Positions 1 to 5,447 are shown, counted from the first letter of the stretch. The stretch: DNA of 5,447 bases from JBKPDV01 sp046728075 (GCA_046728075.1 JBKPDV010000073.1:1-5447), one strand, 5' to 3'. The notes: generated by a model not told the origin, from the letters alone. Numbers and translations: made by a program.

Positions 1-69
1 GTCTTCCACCTGTTCGTGCTCGGCGGAAGCGTCCTGCACTTTCTCGTCGTGCTTCTGTACGTCGCTTGA
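1..69 (+). CDS. Hemolysin III / PAQR-family membrane protein, C-terminal fragment
   Basis: Only the last 22 residues and the TGA stop are in the window; the gene begins beyond the left edge. The residues (VFHLFVLGGSVLHFLVVLLY then VA) form one hydrophobic segment. They match the final transmembrane helix of hemolysin III/YqfA-type proteins of the PAQR (adiponectin receptor-like) superfamily, in which a conserved HLFVLxGSxxHF pattern carries putative metal-binding histidines; here these are His3 and His13 of the fragment. The family sits in the inner membrane, and its activity in bacteria is poorly defined despite the hemolysin name. The stop codon overlaps the TTG start of the next gene, so the two are probably co-transcribed. 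The family call rests on a short but characteristic segment. Confidence 0.75.
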   Translation, partial: VFHLFVLGGSVLHFLVVLLYVA

Positions 70-525
70 AGAAGAGAAAGCCTCCGGCCTTCGCTCTGTC
101 GCTGATCCTCGCGGCCTCCGCCTGCCAGGAAAATCCTCCGCCGCCGACCGATACGGGCGCGCGGGACTTTCTCGCGTTTGCGACAGCAGGTCGAAGCTCC
201 TCTGGAAAACGCGCTGGCCGAGTTCGACGCCGCCTCCGCTCGCCAAGAAACACCGGCCTGCCTCGCCTCGGCCCGGCGAGCCCTCGAGGCGGCGCGGACG
301 GCCCGCGATCAGATCGAAAAATATGCCGCGCCGGAAGGCCTCGTCGCCGCACGGCGCGAAGAGCTGACCTACCTGAACCACATCGTGCCCGGATTTCAGG
401 CGTTCCTTGCGGGAGAGGCCGGCTCGGCCGAGATCACGCAAGTGCGATCGATCATTGCGCGAGGCCGATCGCACCAGAGCCTCGCGCGCGCAGCTCTGCG
501 AGAGGCCGCGACGGCCGCTAACTGA
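66..525 (+). CDS. Small predicted lipoprotein, apparently frameshifted
   Basis: A TTG start at 66-68 overlaps the upstream TGA and opens a good lipoprotein signal: a Lys/Arg-rich start, a hydrophobic core and Cys20 in LILAASAC. It is followed by a Pro-rich spacer (QENPPPPTDTGARDFLAF). After about position 170 this frame turns Arg/Gly/Ser-rich and looks non-coding. The plausible protein continues in the next frame, open to TGA 523-525: an Ala/Glu/Arg-rich, mostly helical stretch of about 115 residues (RQQVEAPLENALAEFDAA and onward). That second frame has its own TGA at 103-105 and cannot supply the signal peptide. I read this as one gene of about 152 codons with one extra base near 165-185, either a sequencing error or a real mutation. 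The body alone could start at TTG 178, but would then be cytoplasmic. I recognise no domain. The 3' end overlaps the convergent selenoprotein gene by 8 bp. Confidence 0.6.
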
Positions 526-1837
526 CCTCGGCGAGCTTTTTCTTCAACGCCGCGATCGTTCTGTCGGAGCGTTGCTCGGCCGGGAGGGCTTCGGCAAACC
601 GGATCCCCTCTTCGAGCGTCTGGCGCGCACCGGCGGCGTCCCCTTTGGCCGCGAGGATGTCCGCGCGCGTTCCGAAGAAACCGACCTTGCGGGGCCCATA
701 CGCCTTCGCGAGCGCCTGGTCGATCGCGGCGAGCGCGTCGTCCCACCGCTTCATGGCCTTGTACGCGGCGGCCAGGCGCGCGGGCGGGTTGTAGTCGTCG
801 GGCAGGTCCCGCTGCGAGGCTTCGAGCATCGGCACGGCGCGCTCGGGCTCTCCGAGCGCCAGGTAGACCGAGACGCGATGCGAGTCGAAGACGGCGCGGG
901 CTTCGGGAGTCTTGGCGCGGGAAGCCTCCCCTTCGAGAAAGCGCGCCCAGCCGTTCAGCACCTCGCGCCGTCCGCTCTCGTCCTTGGCGTCGGAGCGTTC
1001 TTGCGCCAGCTGGTCGTAGACGGACGACACGTCGTCGGCGGCCCAACCCGGGCGCGGATGGTCGATGACCCGCCGGGCATCCGCAGCAAGCGCCGCGACG
1101 AGGCTCGGGCGCCGCGGATCGCCGGCGTCGAGCGCGAGCGCGCAATCGAGGCCGGTCGCGGCGACGTTCGCGGCCGAGGGCGTTTGCGCAAGCCTGGCAA
1201 ATGCGGCCCGAGCCGTGCCGGCACAGGCGCCGAAGTCTCGGGTGGACTGCAGCGCAAAGAGAAGGGACTCCGTCGCCCTTGCGCGATGCTTCCACCGCGG
1301 CGGAGCCTTCGCCAGCGCTTCGCGGTAGGCCGCGGCCGCTTGCGCGTTCCGCTTCTCTCCGTAGAGTCGATCGGCGCGAGCCAGGATCTCGTCCAGACCC
1401 TTCCCGCCTCCCGTAACCGCTCGGCGGCCGTCGTCTAAGAGCCTTTCAACCTGCGGGAGTGTCGCGCCCCCGACCCATCGCAGCGCGACCTTTTCCGTCC
1501 GAGGGTCAATCACAAAGAAGGAAGGCCAGGCCTCCACGGGAAAACGGGAGAGAACTGCGCTGTTGCCCGCCCTTTCGGTGTTGATCGAGAGCCAGACGAA
1601 CTGTCCGGCGCGCCTTCCGAGGGCCTTGTCGGTGAAGACGAAGGCCCTCATCGAGCGGCACGTGTGTCACCAGGGCGCCCAGGCTTCGAGAAAGATCGGG
1701 ACGTTGCGCGCGCGCGCCTCCTCGAGAGCGCGCGCGTAGTCGTCCTCGACGAACGGGAGCTTCGCGCGCGCCTCCGGCGCGACCGACAGCAGCAGAAGCA
1801 CGAAGGACGCGGCCAGCCGAGGCCTCGGAAGTTTCAT
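518..1837 (-). CDS. Selenocysteine-containing exported thioredoxin-fold/TPR protein (UxxC)
   Basis: I read this as one gene of 439 codons from ATG 1837-1835 to TAG 520-518, with an in-frame TGA (1669-1667) decoded as selenocysteine 57. Residues 1-25 are a signal peptide (LAASFVLLLLSVAPEARA), so it acts outside the cytoplasm. Residues 27-125 resemble the thioredoxin_7/DsbD-gamma fold: KLPFVEDDYARALEEARA helix, strand VPIFLEAWAPW, then U57-H-T-C60, and a cis-Pro at 105 (AWPSFFVIDP). Residues 145-435 are alpha-helical, with several TPR-like units (about 147-178, 316-346, 349-380, 384-417), suggesting a partner-binding platform. The likely role is thiol/disulfide or peroxide redox chemistry, with Sec57 as nucleophile and Cys60 resolving; this is inference from the fold. 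A GAGGA at 1852-1856 lies 14 nt before the ATG, a long spacing, and the gene follows the Pro/Thr lipoprotein by 17 nt. A downstream SECIS-like hairpin supports Sec insertion. The alternative is a pseudogene or error at one Cys codon. An independent gene starting at ATG 1651 is unlikely, because it would lack half the fold. Confidence 0.85.
1619..1649 (-). promoter_or_regulatory. Candidate bacterial SECIS element
   Basis: In the mRNA, GAGGGCCUU (1649-1641) pairs perfectly over 9 bp with AAGGCCCUC (1627-1619), leaving a 13-nt apical region (1640-1628). Inside it, GUC (1639-1637) can pair with GAC (1630-1628), leaving one bulged C and a UUCACC loop. If the apical region is treated as open, its second base is G and it begins 26 nt after the UGA. 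Bacterial SECIS hairpins recognised by SelB lie just downstream of the UGA inside the coding sequence and have a guanine at the start of the apical loop, so position and form fit. It also encodes residues 63-73 of the protein. Confidence 0.75.
1667..1669 (-). other. In-frame UGA, predicted selenocysteine codon
   Basis: The codon order on the minus strand is GCG CCC TGG TGA CAC ACG TGC, giving A-P-W-U-H-T-C. The TGA sits exactly at the N-terminal, nucleophilic position of the thioredoxin CxxC motif, and both flanks stay in the same open frame. Sec replacing this Cys is the usual pattern in redox selenoproteins. A random nonsense mutation would be unlikely to hit just this codon and also be followed by a suitable hairpin. 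Confidence 0.85.
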
Positions 1838-1854
1838 GGTCCGGATTCTAATCC

Positions 1855-2355
1855 TCAGGGCGTCGGAGTCTGGAAAATCGAAGTGGGGCTGGGAGGAAAC
1901 GTCGGTGTCTGAAAGATCGGGGTCGGAGTTTGGAAGATGGACGTCGGGCTCGGAGGAAACGTCGGCGTCTGGAAGATCGGCGACGGGCTCGGGAAGTTCG
2001 AGGTCGGGCTCGGGATGACGGTGGCAATGGCTGTGGGCGTCGGTGGCGCCGTGAGCCCCGGGGTCGGTGTCGGCGGCGCGGTCGTCGTCATCCCAGGAGT
2101 CGGCGACATCACAATCGGAGTCGGTGTACCGACTCCGGGAGGAGGCAGAGTCGGAGGAGGCGTTCCGGATGTCGGCGTCGGTGGAATCGGAAAAAATGTC
2201 GGAGTCACGAGCGGCGACGTCGGCGACAAGACAGGCACGGACGTGCCGGTGGGAACCGGATTGGTGACGTTGTTCGAATCCTTCTGACATGCCCAGCAGC
2301 CGGCGACGATCAGCAGGGCTGCCAGGAGCCCGACCCACCGAGGCAGTTTTTTCAC
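1855..2355 (-). CDS. Pro/Thr-rich lipoprotein with C-terminal tandem repeat
   Basis: This is a 166-residue protein. The GTG start at 2355-2353 is preferred because GGGGAG at 2369-2364 sits 8 nt upstream and the signal peptide then begins directly with MKKLPRW. An upstream in-frame ATG at 2388 would add 11 unneeded residues and place that Shine-Dalgarno inside the gene. The hydrophobic core ends in the lipobox VAGC (Cys20), so lipid anchoring is expected. After about residue 30 the protein is almost entirely Pro, Thr, Ser, Gly and Val, with no globular domain. Residues 127-146 and 147-166 are two identical 20-residue units built around IFQTPT and FPPSPTS. Such tails are typical of extended surface or cell-wall spacers, but the function is unknown. 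It lies 17 nt upstream of the selenoprotein gene, and the two are likely co-transcribed. Confidence 0.75.
   Translation of the reverse strand: MKKLPRWVGLLAALLIVAGCWACQKDSNNVTNPVPTGTSVPVLSPTSPLVTPTFFPIPPTPTSGTPPPTLPPPGVGTPTPIVMSPTPGMTTTAPPTPTPGLTAPPTPTAIATVIPSPTSNFPSPSPIFQTPTFPPSPTSIFQTPTPIFQTPTFPPSPTSIFQTPTP
1858..1977 (-). repeat. 60-bp tandem repeat, two copies, coding for identical 20-residue units
   Basis: Copies at 1858-1917 and 1918-1977 encode the same 20 amino acids, the last 40 of the Pro/Thr lipoprotein. I count 10 differences in 60 bases, all at third codon positions and all silent. The DNA duplication is therefore not very recent, and the peptide sequence seems to have been kept by selection. 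Within each unit there is a shorter internal echo (IFQTPTF versus IFQTPTP). Confidence 0.9.
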
Positions 2356-2363
2356 AGTGAACT

Positions 2364-2369
2364 CTCCCC
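2364..2369 (-). promoter_or_regulatory. Ribosome binding site GGGGAG
   Basis: GGGGAG lies 8 nt before the GTG at 2355-2353 and decides this start over the ATG at 2388 for the Pro/Thr-rich lipoprotein. Confidence 0.7.
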
Positions 2370-2390
2370 ACCTTCTTAAGCGCAGCAAGA

Positions 2391-2413
2391 GTCGAGCCGG
2401 TTACAAACTCGAC
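2391..2413. repeat. Inverted repeat GTCGAG-N11-CTCGAC
   Basis: A perfect 6-bp dyad with an 11-nt spacer lies 35 nt upstream of the Pro/Thr lipoprotein start. It could be an operator or a leader hairpin, but no regulator or convincing promoter boxes can be identified nearby. A 6-bp dyad can occur by chance. Confidence 0.3.
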
Positions 2414-2442
2414 TTCCGATGGCGTCTCAGCGATGGAGTCAC

Positions 2443-2518
2443 AAGTGACAAGTGGCAAGTGGCAAGGGTCAAGGGTCAGCCGGTGTCTCGCCTGTTCGTC
2501 ACTTGTCACTCGTCACTT
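2443..2518. repeat. Inverted array of 7-bp repeats (AAGTGAC family)
   Basis: The left arm, 2443-2477, is five head-to-tail heptamers on the plus strand: AAGTGAC, AAGTGGC, AAGTGGC, AAGGGTC, AAGGGTC. The right arm, 2498-2518, is three heptamers in reverse orientation: GTCACTT, GTCACTC, GTCACTT. A 20-nt spacer separates them. Positions 2498-2518 can pair with 2443-2463 over 21 nt with two A-C mismatches and one G-U pair, giving a long hairpin. The right arm contains the last codons (VTSDK) and TGA stop of the membrane protein gene. It may act as a 3'-end stabiliser or terminator for that gene, or be a dispersed genomic repeat; there is no U-tract. Confidence 0.7.
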
Positions 2519-3155
2519 CCCGATGCCTGTCGATCCAATAGGCCCATGGCAACAGAATCCAGCCAAACAAACCCGATATCGCGAGGACACGCGCATTGGG
2601 AGGCGGCGGCCCGAAGAGCGCGCCCATCCACAAGGCGAAGAGGAGCCCGATCAGAAGCCAGAACGCCCAGAGACCGAGTCGATCCTTCGGGCGCGTCGTT
2701 CGAACGTAGAGAGCAATTCCGGTTGCGTAGATCAGTCCTTCGACGATGACCGTCCCGGGCACCGAGTTCCACAGTCCGAGGCCCACAGAGGGCCCCCGAG
2801 GGAACACCGGCATGTCCGGCCGGTGCATCAGGACATCGAGAACCCAGTGGCTGACGACGCAGAGAAAGAGAATGAAGGCGTTGCGCAGGTCGCGCCGGAC
2901 GATCCAATGAATCGCGCCGAAGAGAATGCCCCACACGACCAGCGCCGCCAGGCTGTGGCTCCACGGATAGTCGTAGAAGTCCAGGGCGCAGAGCTTCATC
3001 AGGCCCGGAACGACCCGCACGTGCTCCACATCCGCGAAAAGCAGCATGGGCCAGAGCAGATCCGCCCACTGCACGGCGAGGAAGAACGTCCCGATCGAAA
3101 CCCGCGGAGCCGCTCGCTTGGCGGCGAGCCCGACGCCGAAGTGGCCGACGAACAT
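2499..3155 (-). CDS. Multi-pass membrane protein, YdjM-like putative metal-dependent hydrolase
   Basis: This is a 218-residue inner-membrane protein with about five or six hydrophobic segments (roughly 22-40, 67-84, 92-109, 130-150, 160-181, 186-207). Conserved polar residues sit in or next to the membrane: His5 in GHFGVGLAAKR, Asp32 in QWADLLWP, His67 in YPWSHSL, and His103, Asp107 and His111 in SHWVLDVLMHRPDMP. The same pattern (N-terminal GH, an early Asp, SHS/THS and SHxxxD) occurs in the YdjM/DUF457-type membrane-bound proteins often annotated as metal-dependent hydrolases; the substrate is unknown. ATG 3155 is supported by AGGA at 3165-3162, 6 nt upstream. The start lies 16 nt after the previous gene's stop, so the two probably share an mRNA. 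The last residues (VTSDK) are encoded by a heptamer repeat arm, suggesting the original stop was altered by repeat expansion. Confidence 0.8.
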   Translation of the reverse strand: MFVGHFGVGLAAKRAAPRVSIGTFFLAVQWADLLWPMLLFADVEHVRVVPGLMKLCALDFYDYPWSHSLAALVVWGILFGAIHWIVRRDLRNAFILFLCVVSHWVLDVLMHRPDMPVFPRGPSVGLGLWNSVPGTVIVEGLIYATGIALYVRTTRPKDRLGLWAFWLLIGLLFALWMGALFGPPPPNARVLAISGLFGWILLPWAYWIDRHREVTSDK

Positions 3156-3161
3156 CCCTTT

Positions 3162-3165
3162 TCCT
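3162..3165 (-). promoter_or_regulatory. Ribosome binding site AGGA
   Basis: AGGA lies 6 nt before ATG 3155-3153 and supports that start for the YdjM-like membrane protein. Confidence 0.6.
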
Positions 3166-3171
3166 GCCGAC

Positions 3172-3903
3172 TTACTTCACGGCCACCGCAAGAGTGTCGT
3201 GGTGCAGGCGAATCAAGGATCGCAGGTAAGGCCCGATGGCGCGGGTCGATTCGAAGCCGGCCGCCCGCGCGGCCTCGTCCTGGAGGCTCTCGGAAATGTC
3301 GGCGCTCTCCGCGTAGTGCTTGAGGTCTCGGTAGAACCCGACGGTGAAGAGGTCCCAGGCCGCTCCGCTCTCCCGCAGGAAGATCGCATTCTCCGGCCGC
3401 CCGAGGCGCTTCAAGTAGGCGTTCTCCATCTCGCGTTCGCGGCGCAGGTCGCCGCGCCGGCCCGCGAGCACCTCGAACATCTCCACGTGGAAGAAGCCGG
3501 CCTTCTCCGCCCGCGCGCGGAGCTCTTTGATCGGCGGCCCCTCGACGAAGATGTCTTCCTGCCAGGCGGTCAGGTCCCGCAATCTTGCGAGCGCCTGCGT
3601 AACCGAAGGATTCTTCTCGCGCCGCGCGATCCGTTCCGGTCGGAAATACTCCGCGGAGCTCTCCATGGGAAAGAGCAGCAGCAAATCCCAGCGGTCCCCC
3701 TGGCTATGACGCATCCAGATCGGGAGCTCGTCGCCGCTCCCCGCCAGAGCCGGGAAGAACGCCTTGTAGGTGTCGATCAGTTCGAGCAGCTTTCCCGGCG
3801 CGGCCTGCACGAGCGCCGCGCGGTAGAGATAGACGGCGGACACGGGCGTGCCCGGCCCCTCGGGCGCGAGCAAGGAGGCGGCCAGCAGAAGCGAGGCGAG
3901 CAT
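3172..3903 (-). CDS. Exported protein with two WDL-containing halves, unknown function
   Basis: This is a 243-residue protein starting at ATG 3903-3901. The first residues (MLASLLLAASLLAPEGPG) look like a short signal peptide, so export is expected. A longer in-frame start at 3963 would bury this signal and overlap the upstream gene by over 50 bp. The mature part appears duplicated. One half has VSAVYLYRAALVQAAPGKLL followed by RWDLLLLFPM (WDL at 72-74). The other has FFHVEMFEVLAGRRGDL followed by AAWDLFTVGFYRDLKHY (WDL at 183-185). Each half reads as a strand, a helix, and a WDL strand, reminiscent of dimeric alpha/beta-barrel (NIPSNAP/ABM-like) folds, but I do not recognise a specific family. 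It begins 4 nt after the stop of the NTF2-like lipoprotein gene with no clear ribosome binding site, implying translational coupling and a shared role. Confidence 0.75.
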   Translation of the reverse strand: MLASLLLAASLLAPEGPGTPVSAVYLYRAALVQAAPGKLLELIDTYKAFFPALAGSGDELPIWMRHSQGDRWDLLLLFPMESSAEYFRPERIARREKNPSVTQALARLRDLTAWQEDIFVEGPPIKELRARAEKAGFFHVEMFEVLAGRRGDLRREREMENAYLKRLGRPENAIFLRESGAAWDLFTVGFYRDLKHYAESADISESLQDEAARAAGFESTRAIGPYLRSLIRLHHDTLAVAVK

Positions 3904-3907
3904 CCCG

Positions 3908-4609
3908 CTACTGGACGTACCAGAGGCGGCGAATCCGTCCGTCGCGGATCTCGTAGATCGCAACGACGGGAATCGGCTGGCCCCCGGGGAGCCCGGAGAT
4001 CGTTTCCTGATCGATCACGTACGCTCCCTGCAGGAGACGGCGAGAGACCTTCACTTCCATCGAAGGACTGTCGGCAAAGCCCTTCGCGTAGGAACGGCGG
4101 ATCTCGTCGATGCCCGAGTGGCGGACGCGATCGGGGAACCCGTAGAAGATCGCGTCCGACGAGTAGAAGGAGACGAGCGTGTCGAGATCGTGTCGGTTGA
4201 ACGCCGCGTTCTGTCCGTCCACAGCCGCCTCGGGCGCGCGGCCGGAGCTGCCGGAGACGGAACCGGAAGCCGGAGGGACCGGTGTCACCGACGGAACGGC
4301 GGCAGGTTCGCTTCCGGGAGTCGGTGTCGATACGGGCGCCGGCCTCGTCGCGGTGGGCTTTGGGGGGACCGGTGTTGGCGTCGCCGGCTCGGGGGCCGCG
4401 GCCGGCGTCTTTTTGCTCATATCGATCTCGATTGGCTGAAAGCTCCCCGTCTGGCAGGCCCCGACCGCCAGGACCACCAGCAGCGCTCCAACGGGCGGCA
4501 GGAGATGTGTCCCCGCCTTCCAGCGCGCACAAACCTTCGAGCTCTTCCAGGCCGGCATGAACTTCGGAAAGTCTCTCACGATACCGTTCCCCGGCGGGAC
4601 CCCTCGCAT
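3908..4609 (-). CDS. Lipoprotein with Pro/Thr linker and NTF2/SnoaL-like domain
   Basis: Up to 233 residues. Residues 37-52 (LPPVGALLVVLAVGAC) form a hydrophobic segment ending at Cys52, a plausible lipidation site. Residues 68-125 are a Pro/Thr/Ala/Ser-rich linker. Residues 126-233 resemble the NTF2/SnoaL-like (DUF4440-type) cone fold: helix VDGQNAAFNRHDLDTLVSFY, then SSDAIFYGFPDRVRHSGIDEIRRSY, and closing strands IPVVAIYEIRDGRIRRLWYV. Such domains bind small hydrophobic ligands or act as isomerases, but many are non-catalytic; no ligand can be inferred. The ATG at 4609 has AGAGG 8 nt upstream. GTG 4579 and ATG 4558 are alternatives; ATG 4558 gives a more normal 34-residue signal peptide, but no good ribosome binding site. 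The gene is followed after 4 nt by the exported two-half protein and preceded by a 144-bp gap after fabV. Confidence 0.78.
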   Translation of the reverse strand: MRGVPPGNGIVRDFPKFMPAWKSSKVCARWKAGTHLLPPVGALLVVLAVGACQTGSFQPIEIDMSKKTPAAAPEPATPTPVPPKPTATRPAPVSTPTPGSEPAAVPSVTPVPPASGSVSGSSGRAPEAAVDGQNAAFNRHDLDTLVSFYSSDAIFYGFPDRVRHSGIDEIRRSYAKGFADSPSMEVKVSRRLLQGAYVIDQETISGLPGGQPIPVVAIYEIRDGRIRRLWYVQ

Positions 4610-4753
4610 CCGCGCGGCCTCTGTGAAGGCTCCGGAACGGATTGCTTGCGGCGACGACCCGACACGCTCATCGCGAGATCTGTCGCCTTCGACCGACAGA
4701 CTGACCGCAGATGGTGGTGTCGCCAGTAACCTAACCAGACGGCGCGGAGAGGC

Positions 4754-5447
4754 CTAAGGAGGAAGCGCCGCGTCGATCTCGACGGGGCGGGCATAATCGA
4801 CGCCTCCGACCTCGAAGCCGAAGAGGCGGCGAAAGTCGCGTTTGAAACCGTCGAGGTCGGCCAGCTGCGGCAGCGTTTCGGTCGTCGCGGCGTGCCAGTT
4901 CCGCGCGATGAGTTCCTGAACGTCGGCTGTCATCTCGCGGTCGTCCATTCGGATTCGGCCCTCGTTGTCCAGAGTCGGCGTCTTTCCCGGTCCCACGTGC
5001 TCCGCAAAGAGGCGGAGGATCTGATCGATCGGCTTCTCGGTCAGTCCCTTCTCGCCGTGAATCTTGCCGAGCAACGCCAGATAGAGCGGGACTCCGGGGA
5101 TCGCCGAGGAGGCCTGCGTCACGACGGCGGCATTGACGGAAACCCAGGCGCGGGCGCCGATCGACTCTGCCAGGCGCCTGTCGATGTCGCGGGTCGTCTT
5201 TTCGAGGTCCGCTTTCGCGAGGCCGATGGTGCCCGTCCGATAGATCGGCCATGTCAGCTTCGGCCCGATATACGAATAGGCGATCACCCGCGCGGCGGGG
5301 GCGAGAAGCTTCGCCTCCTCGAGGGCGCGAACCCATCTCCCCAGGTCGTCCCCCCCCATCACCGCGACCGTGTCGGCTACTTCCGCCTCGGCCGCGGGCT
5401 CCAGTGTGACGTCGATCACGCGGTCTTTTTCGAGATCGATGCTCTTG
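4754..5447 (-). CDS. fabV: Trans-2-enoyl-CoA/ACP reductase FabV, C-terminal part
   Basis: The 230 C-terminal residues are present; the frame continues past the right edge (KSIDLEKDRVIDVTLEPA), so about 170 N-terminal residues with the NADH-binding part of this roughly 400-residue family are missing. FabV reduces the trans-2 double bond of enoyl-ACP or enoyl-CoA using NAD(P)H, the last step of each fatty acid elongation cycle, in the cytoplasm. Family landmarks visible are VMGGDDLGRWVRALEEA, AYSYIGPKLTWPIY followed by TGTIGLAK, VVTQASSAIPGVPLYLALL, and the C-terminal LFGFEVGGVDY. The catalytic Y-x8-K motif of the FabV/TER group is intact (Tyr69 and Lys78 of the fragment). FabV enzymes are known for low triclosan sensitivity compared with FabI. 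The GTG at 5419 is internal, not the start. The next gene begins 144 bp downstream, so co-transcription is uncertain. Confidence 0.93.
   Translation of the reverse strand, partial: KSIDLEKDRVIDVTLEPAAEAEVADTVAVMGGDDLGRWVRALEEAKLLAPAARVIAYSYIGPKLTWPIYRTGTIGLAKADLEKTTRDIDRRLAESIGARAWVSVNAAVVTQASSAIPGVPLYLALLGKIHGEKGLTEKPIDQILRLFAEHVGPGKTPTLDNEGRIRMDDREMTADVQELIARNWHAATTETLPQLADLDGFKRDFRRLFGFEVGGVDYARPVEIDAALPP

Noticed and set aside
407..1438. Plus-strand open frame of 343 codons
   Set aside because: It is an Arg-rich shadow lying opposite the selenoprotein gene; stop-free frames are common opposite GC-rich genes.
518..1651. Independent 377-residue gene starting at ATG 1651
   Set aside because: It begins in the middle of a thioredoxin fold, just after the CxxC site, and has no signal peptide. 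The same frame continues upstream through one TGA into the missing half.
1937..2287. Gly/Val-rich plus-strand frame
   Set aside because: It is the antisense reading of the Pro/Thr repeats, with no start signal or recognisable domain.
2499..2501. TGA of the membrane protein gene as a second selenocysteine codon
   Set aside because: It lies at the natural end of the protein inside a repeat, the following codons reach another stop quickly, and no redox motif surrounds it.
1667..2509. Long minus-strand open frame of 280 codons ending at the TGA
   Set aside because: Only its last 56 codons, from ATG 1837, look like protein. The remainder is a Ser/Asp-rich shadow of the repetitive Pro/Thr lipoprotein gene in another frame.
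2443..2518. CRISPR array
   Set aside because: The units are 7 bp and directly abutting, with no spacers and an inverted second arm; there are no cas genes.
2433..4200. Two long plus-strand open frames (2433-3323 and 3046-4200)
   Set aside because: Arg/Pro/Glu-rich translations antisense to well-supported minus-strand genes that have signal peptides or membrane segments.
4680..4699. Hairpin CTGTCG-N8-CGACAG as a terminator after fabV
   Set aside because: The stem is only 6 bp and no U-tract follows in the direction of transcription, so it may be chance.
4576..4794. 72-codon minus-strand frame in the fabV-lipoprotein gap
   Set aside because: Arg/Ser-rich composition, overlaps both neighbouring genes, and no supporting ribosome binding site or motif; the gap otherwise shows nothing clear.

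Overview
This 5.4 kb window is GC-rich and gene-dense. It looks like part of the chromosome of an uncultured, Gram-negative-type soil or sediment bacterium. The evidence is three or four proteins with lipoprotein or secretory signals, Pro/Thr-rich surface linkers and a FabV-type enoyl reductase. An Acidobacteriota-like affiliation is only a guess; no rRNA or other phylogenetic marker is present.

Layout: on the plus strand at the left edge lies the C-terminal tail of a hemolysin III/PAQR-type membrane protein. A small lipoprotein gene overlaps its stop codon and appears to carry a +1 frameshift. All other genes are on the minus strand. Reading from the right edge leftward these are: the C-terminal part of trans-2-enoyl reductase FabV; a lipoprotein with a Pro/Thr linker and an NTF2/SnoaL-like domain; an exported protein with two WDL-containing halves, starting 4 nt after the previous stop; a multi-pass membrane protein with the conserved His/Asp residues of YdjM-like putative metal-dependent hydrolases; a Pro/Thr-rich lipoprotein ending in a perfect 20-residue tandem repeat; and, 17 nt further on, an exported thioredoxin-fold/TPR protein.

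The main discovery is in that last gene. Its reading frame is interrupted by one TGA at 1669-1667, exactly where the first cysteine of the thioredoxin CxxC motif should be (W-[TGA]-H-T-C). The frame is open and homologous-looking on both sides: signal peptide and thioredoxin beta-alpha start upstream, rest of the thioredoxin fold plus TPRs downstream. Immediately downstream the mRNA can form a perfect 9-bp hairpin with a 13-nt apical region that has G at its second position, 26 nt after the UGA. This matches a bacterial SECIS element. I therefore read the gene as one 439-codon selenoprotein (Sec57, UxxC) rather than two ORFs or a pseudogene. A conventional gene caller would miss the signal peptide and the catalytic residue and start at an internal ATG.

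Other notable structure: an inverted array of 7-bp repeats (AAGTGAC type) between the membrane protein and the Pro/Thr lipoprotein, running into the membrane protein's C-terminal codons; and ten purely silent differences between the two copies of the lipoprotein's 60-bp repeat. There is no gene-free stretch over 300 bases; the largest gaps are about 143 bp (2356-2498) and 144 bp (4610-4753).
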